Shown here: positions 62,518 through 64,000 of the stretch, piece after piece
How positions within the stretch are numbered: position 1 is the first letter of the stretch
Layout: each line of letters opens with the position of its first letter
NCBI RefSeq assembly: GCF_029215955.1
Contig: NZ_JAEMVA010000007.1
Coordinates: 1-64,000, forward strand
Length of the DNA stretch: 64,000 bases
Direction of reading: 5' to 3'
Source of the DNA: Sulfurimonas sp. SAG-AH-194-I05
GTDB taxonomy: Bacteria > Campylobacterota > Campylobacteria > Campylobacterales > Sulfurimonadaceae
Notes under the pieces: model-generated
The model's input: the letters and a program-made list of their open reading frames with translations, nothing else
Databases searched by the model: none
What the model was told of the DNA's origin: nothing
Made by a program: the position numbers and the translations under genes

Positions 62518-64000
62518 TCATGTAAAATCTCCCTGACGCAACATTGTATTTACACATTTTATATCATTATCCATTCTTCTATCATGTGTGAGTTTTACAA
62601 CATTTTTTCTTAATGCATTATAGTTCTTTTGTAAAAATGGAGAACATTTATCTTTTCCTCGTAAATCAACAGCTTGAGCCATGCCAATCATAGCTATACT
62701 TAACATATTTGTTAAGTCGGGGAGTTGTTTCGCAAAATGTAAAGCGGCAGTTGTTCCCATGCTTACTTTGTCTTGATTAAAAGACTCTGTTGGACGTGAA
62801 TGCAGAGATGCTGCTGTTGTATTTATCATAACATCAGCTGTGAGAGAACTGAGTGTTATTTGCATTGCTTTAAAACCATGATGGGTTGCTTTTTTGTTTA
62901 TTTTTAAACTTTCTCCAAGTCCTTTATTAAATTTATGGTCTACTAAAAGTTCAAATTCTTTATCAAGTAAGTCTGCTAAATTACCTGCACAAATTCGCAT
63001 AGTATCCATTGCATGTGCAATATAGCCACCATAAAAATTTCCTGATGTATAAATTCTTTTTCCAATAGGGTCTATTAAAGGATTGTCGTTTACACCATTT
63101 ATTTCTGTTTGGATCCATTTTTTTGCAATCTCTAAGTTATCATGGATTACACCAAGAACTTGTGGAGCACAACGTATAGAATATCGATCTTGTATATTTT
63201 GTTTGGCTTCTAAATGAAAGTTTTCATAACGACTAAAGGCCTCATGTGTAAGTAAAGAGTCTTTACACTTTTTCAAGATATTTGCTGCTGCATTTTGTTG
63301 CCCTTCAAAGGGCTTACTTTCATGCACAAAAGGTTCAAGTGGAGTAATATCACAAAGTAAAAGTTCAAAAATAGATGCCACAAAACTCTCAGAAGTGTGA
63401 AGTAAAATTTCAAATTTTTCAATCGCATCAATAGCAATAGCACTCATGGCAGCTGTTCCATTCATAATGGCGAGGGCTTCTTTTGGTTTAAAAGTATAGG
63501 GTTTAATTTCAAGTTCTGTATAAACTTCACATGTTAGTCGTATTTCTCCCTTATAAATGACCTCGCGTTCACCTGCAATAACTGCTGCAATGTAAGAAAG
63601 GGGTGTTAAGTCTCCACTTGCACCAACAGAACCTTGAGACGGAATGAGAGGATAGATTTTTTTCTCTAAAAGAAGTGCAAAGCGTTTAAGTAAGTCATAG
63701 CTAATGCCACTTTTTCCCTTAGAGAGACTAATCATTCGAATAGTAATCATAATGCGTGAAACATCAGAACTTAAATACGCACCTACACCACAGCCGTGAA
63801 AACTAAAAAGGTTGTACTGTAATTCCTCTGCTTCTTCAAAGGTTGCATAGTTTTGACCAGCCTCACCATACCCCGTTGTCACACCATATATTGGACGACC
63901 TTGGCGAATATTTTCGATTAAAAAATCATGTCCAAGATTAATAAAATCTATAAATTCTTGTGAATCATCTAATTGAACTACGGTATCGTGTAAAAAGTTT
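62518..64000 (-). CDS. aromatic amino acid ammonia lyase (HAL/TAL family), partial
   Basis: This MIO-containing lyase removes ammonia from an aromatic amino acid, forming an arylpropenoate or urocanate. 493 residues are visible; the start lies beyond 64000. The visible N-terminus has GRPIYGVTTGYGEAGQNY. The Ala-Ser-Gly that cyclises into MIO is in GSVGASGDLTPLS (63613-63621). The selectivity loop reads LFSFHGCG, unlike the SH of HutH or HL of tyrosine lyases, so the substrate is undecided. With the ligase, GT2 and acyltransferase next to it, an aryl-polyene starter role is favoured over histidine catabolism. Confidence 0.9.
   Translation of the reverse strand, partial: NFLHDTVVQLDDSQEFIDFINLGHDFLIENIRQGRPIYGVTTGYGEAGQNYATFEEAEELQYNLFSFHGCGVGAYLSSDVSRIMITIRMISLSKGKSGISYDLLKRFALLLEKKIYPLIPSQGSVGASGDLTPLSYIAAVIAGEREVIYKGEIRLTCEVYTELEIKPYTFKPKEALAIMNGTAAMSAIAIDAIEKFEILLHTSESFVASIFELLLCDITPLEPFVHESKPFEGQQNAAANILKKCKDSLLTHEAFSRYENFHLEAKQNIQDRYSIRCAPQVLGVIHDNLEIAKKWIQTEINGVNDNPLIDPIGKRIYTSGNFYGGYIAHAMDTMRICAGNLADLLDKEFELLVDHKFNKGLGESLKINKKATHHGFKAMQITLSSLTADVMINTTAASLHSRPTESFNQDKVSMGTTAALHFAKQLPDLTNMLSIAMIGMAQAVDLRGKDKCSPFLQKNYNALRKNVVKLTHDRRMDNDIKCVNTMLRQGDFT

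Noticed and set aside
1-64000. tRNA, rRNA, CRISPR repeats, transposase genes and prophage genes
   Set aside because: Nothing resembling a cloverleaf, direct-repeat array or mobile-element protein was found in the gaps, which are nearly all under 130 bases; short non-coding RNAs cannot be ruled out by eye.

Overview
This is a gene-dense, AT-rich chromosomal window (about one third G+C by eye) from a member of the Campylobacterota (Epsilonproteobacteria). The closest feel is a free-living marine lineage such as Sulfurimonas; I can support the phylum much better than the genus. The evidence is protein resemblance (ProS, PheS, LpxK, HemA, CmoB), the conserved run pheS-pheT-aroA-ispH-rpsA, the pair fliL-acpS, a PpiD-like gene beside ftsA-ftsZ, and a UbiD-family decarboxylase in what should be a menaquinone-only organism. 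No tRNA, rRNA, insertion sequence, prophage or CRISPR array was seen. No gap between genes exceeds about 150 bases.

Layout. 1-7.8 kb (+): gatB, a potassium channel with a partner RCK protein, gpsA, a DUF4197 protein, an SLC13-type transporter, a Dabb protein and a YqiA-like esterase. 7.8-10.9 kb: a cytochrome c (-), then an M48 protease, prmC and a DUF4149 protein (+). 10.9-16.1 kb (-): a J-domain protein, ftsZ, ftsA, a PpiD-like foldase and a thioredoxin-fold protein. 16.1-26.8 kb is mixed: bioA, a degenerate class II aldolase, an orphan response regulator, thiS, acpS, fliL, radA, ftsY, a TlpA-like lipoprotein, 5-FCL, rny and a cation efflux protein. 26.8-29.7 kb: cmoB, a thioesterase, a methyltransferase and a metallo-beta-lactamase-fold hydrolase. 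29.7-44.5 kb (+) is a long co-directional run: DUF455, nadE, a DegT aminotransferase, lpxK, argB, a polyprenyl synthase, hemA, proS, fxsA, a Dsb protein, hemC, ubiD/mqnL-like, argH, an OsmC-like protein and a small membrane ORF. 44.9-58.4 kb (+): pheST, aroA, ispH, rpsA, serA, a phospholipase A2-like protein, a sirtuin, coaX, hisG and a methyltransferase. 58.4-64 kb (-): a dihydroorotase-like protein, then the downstream end of a cluster (AMP ligase, acyltransferase, glycosyltransferase, aromatic ammonia lyase) that looks like an aryl-polyene-type pathway and runs off the right edge.

How the genes work together. The central run couples isoprenoid chain synthesis, the early tetrapyrrole steps, quinone-precursor decarboxylation and lipid A phosphorylation. 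The second run is translation plus shikimate and isoprenoid metabolism. Many genes overlap by 1-19 bases (TAATG, ATGA), implying translational coupling.

Most notable: (1) the word CCACATGY occurs about 32 times in 64 kb in both orientations and several reading frames, far above composition expectation; (2) the partial aryl-polyene-like cluster at the right edge; (3) a prolyl-tRNA synthetase that has cleanly lost its editing domain; (4) an lpxK whose conserved N-terminus lies upstream of any ATG, GTG or TTG and is overlapped by a strong hairpin; (5) a short membrane ORF with a good ribosome binding site, tightly packed against the HIT gene.
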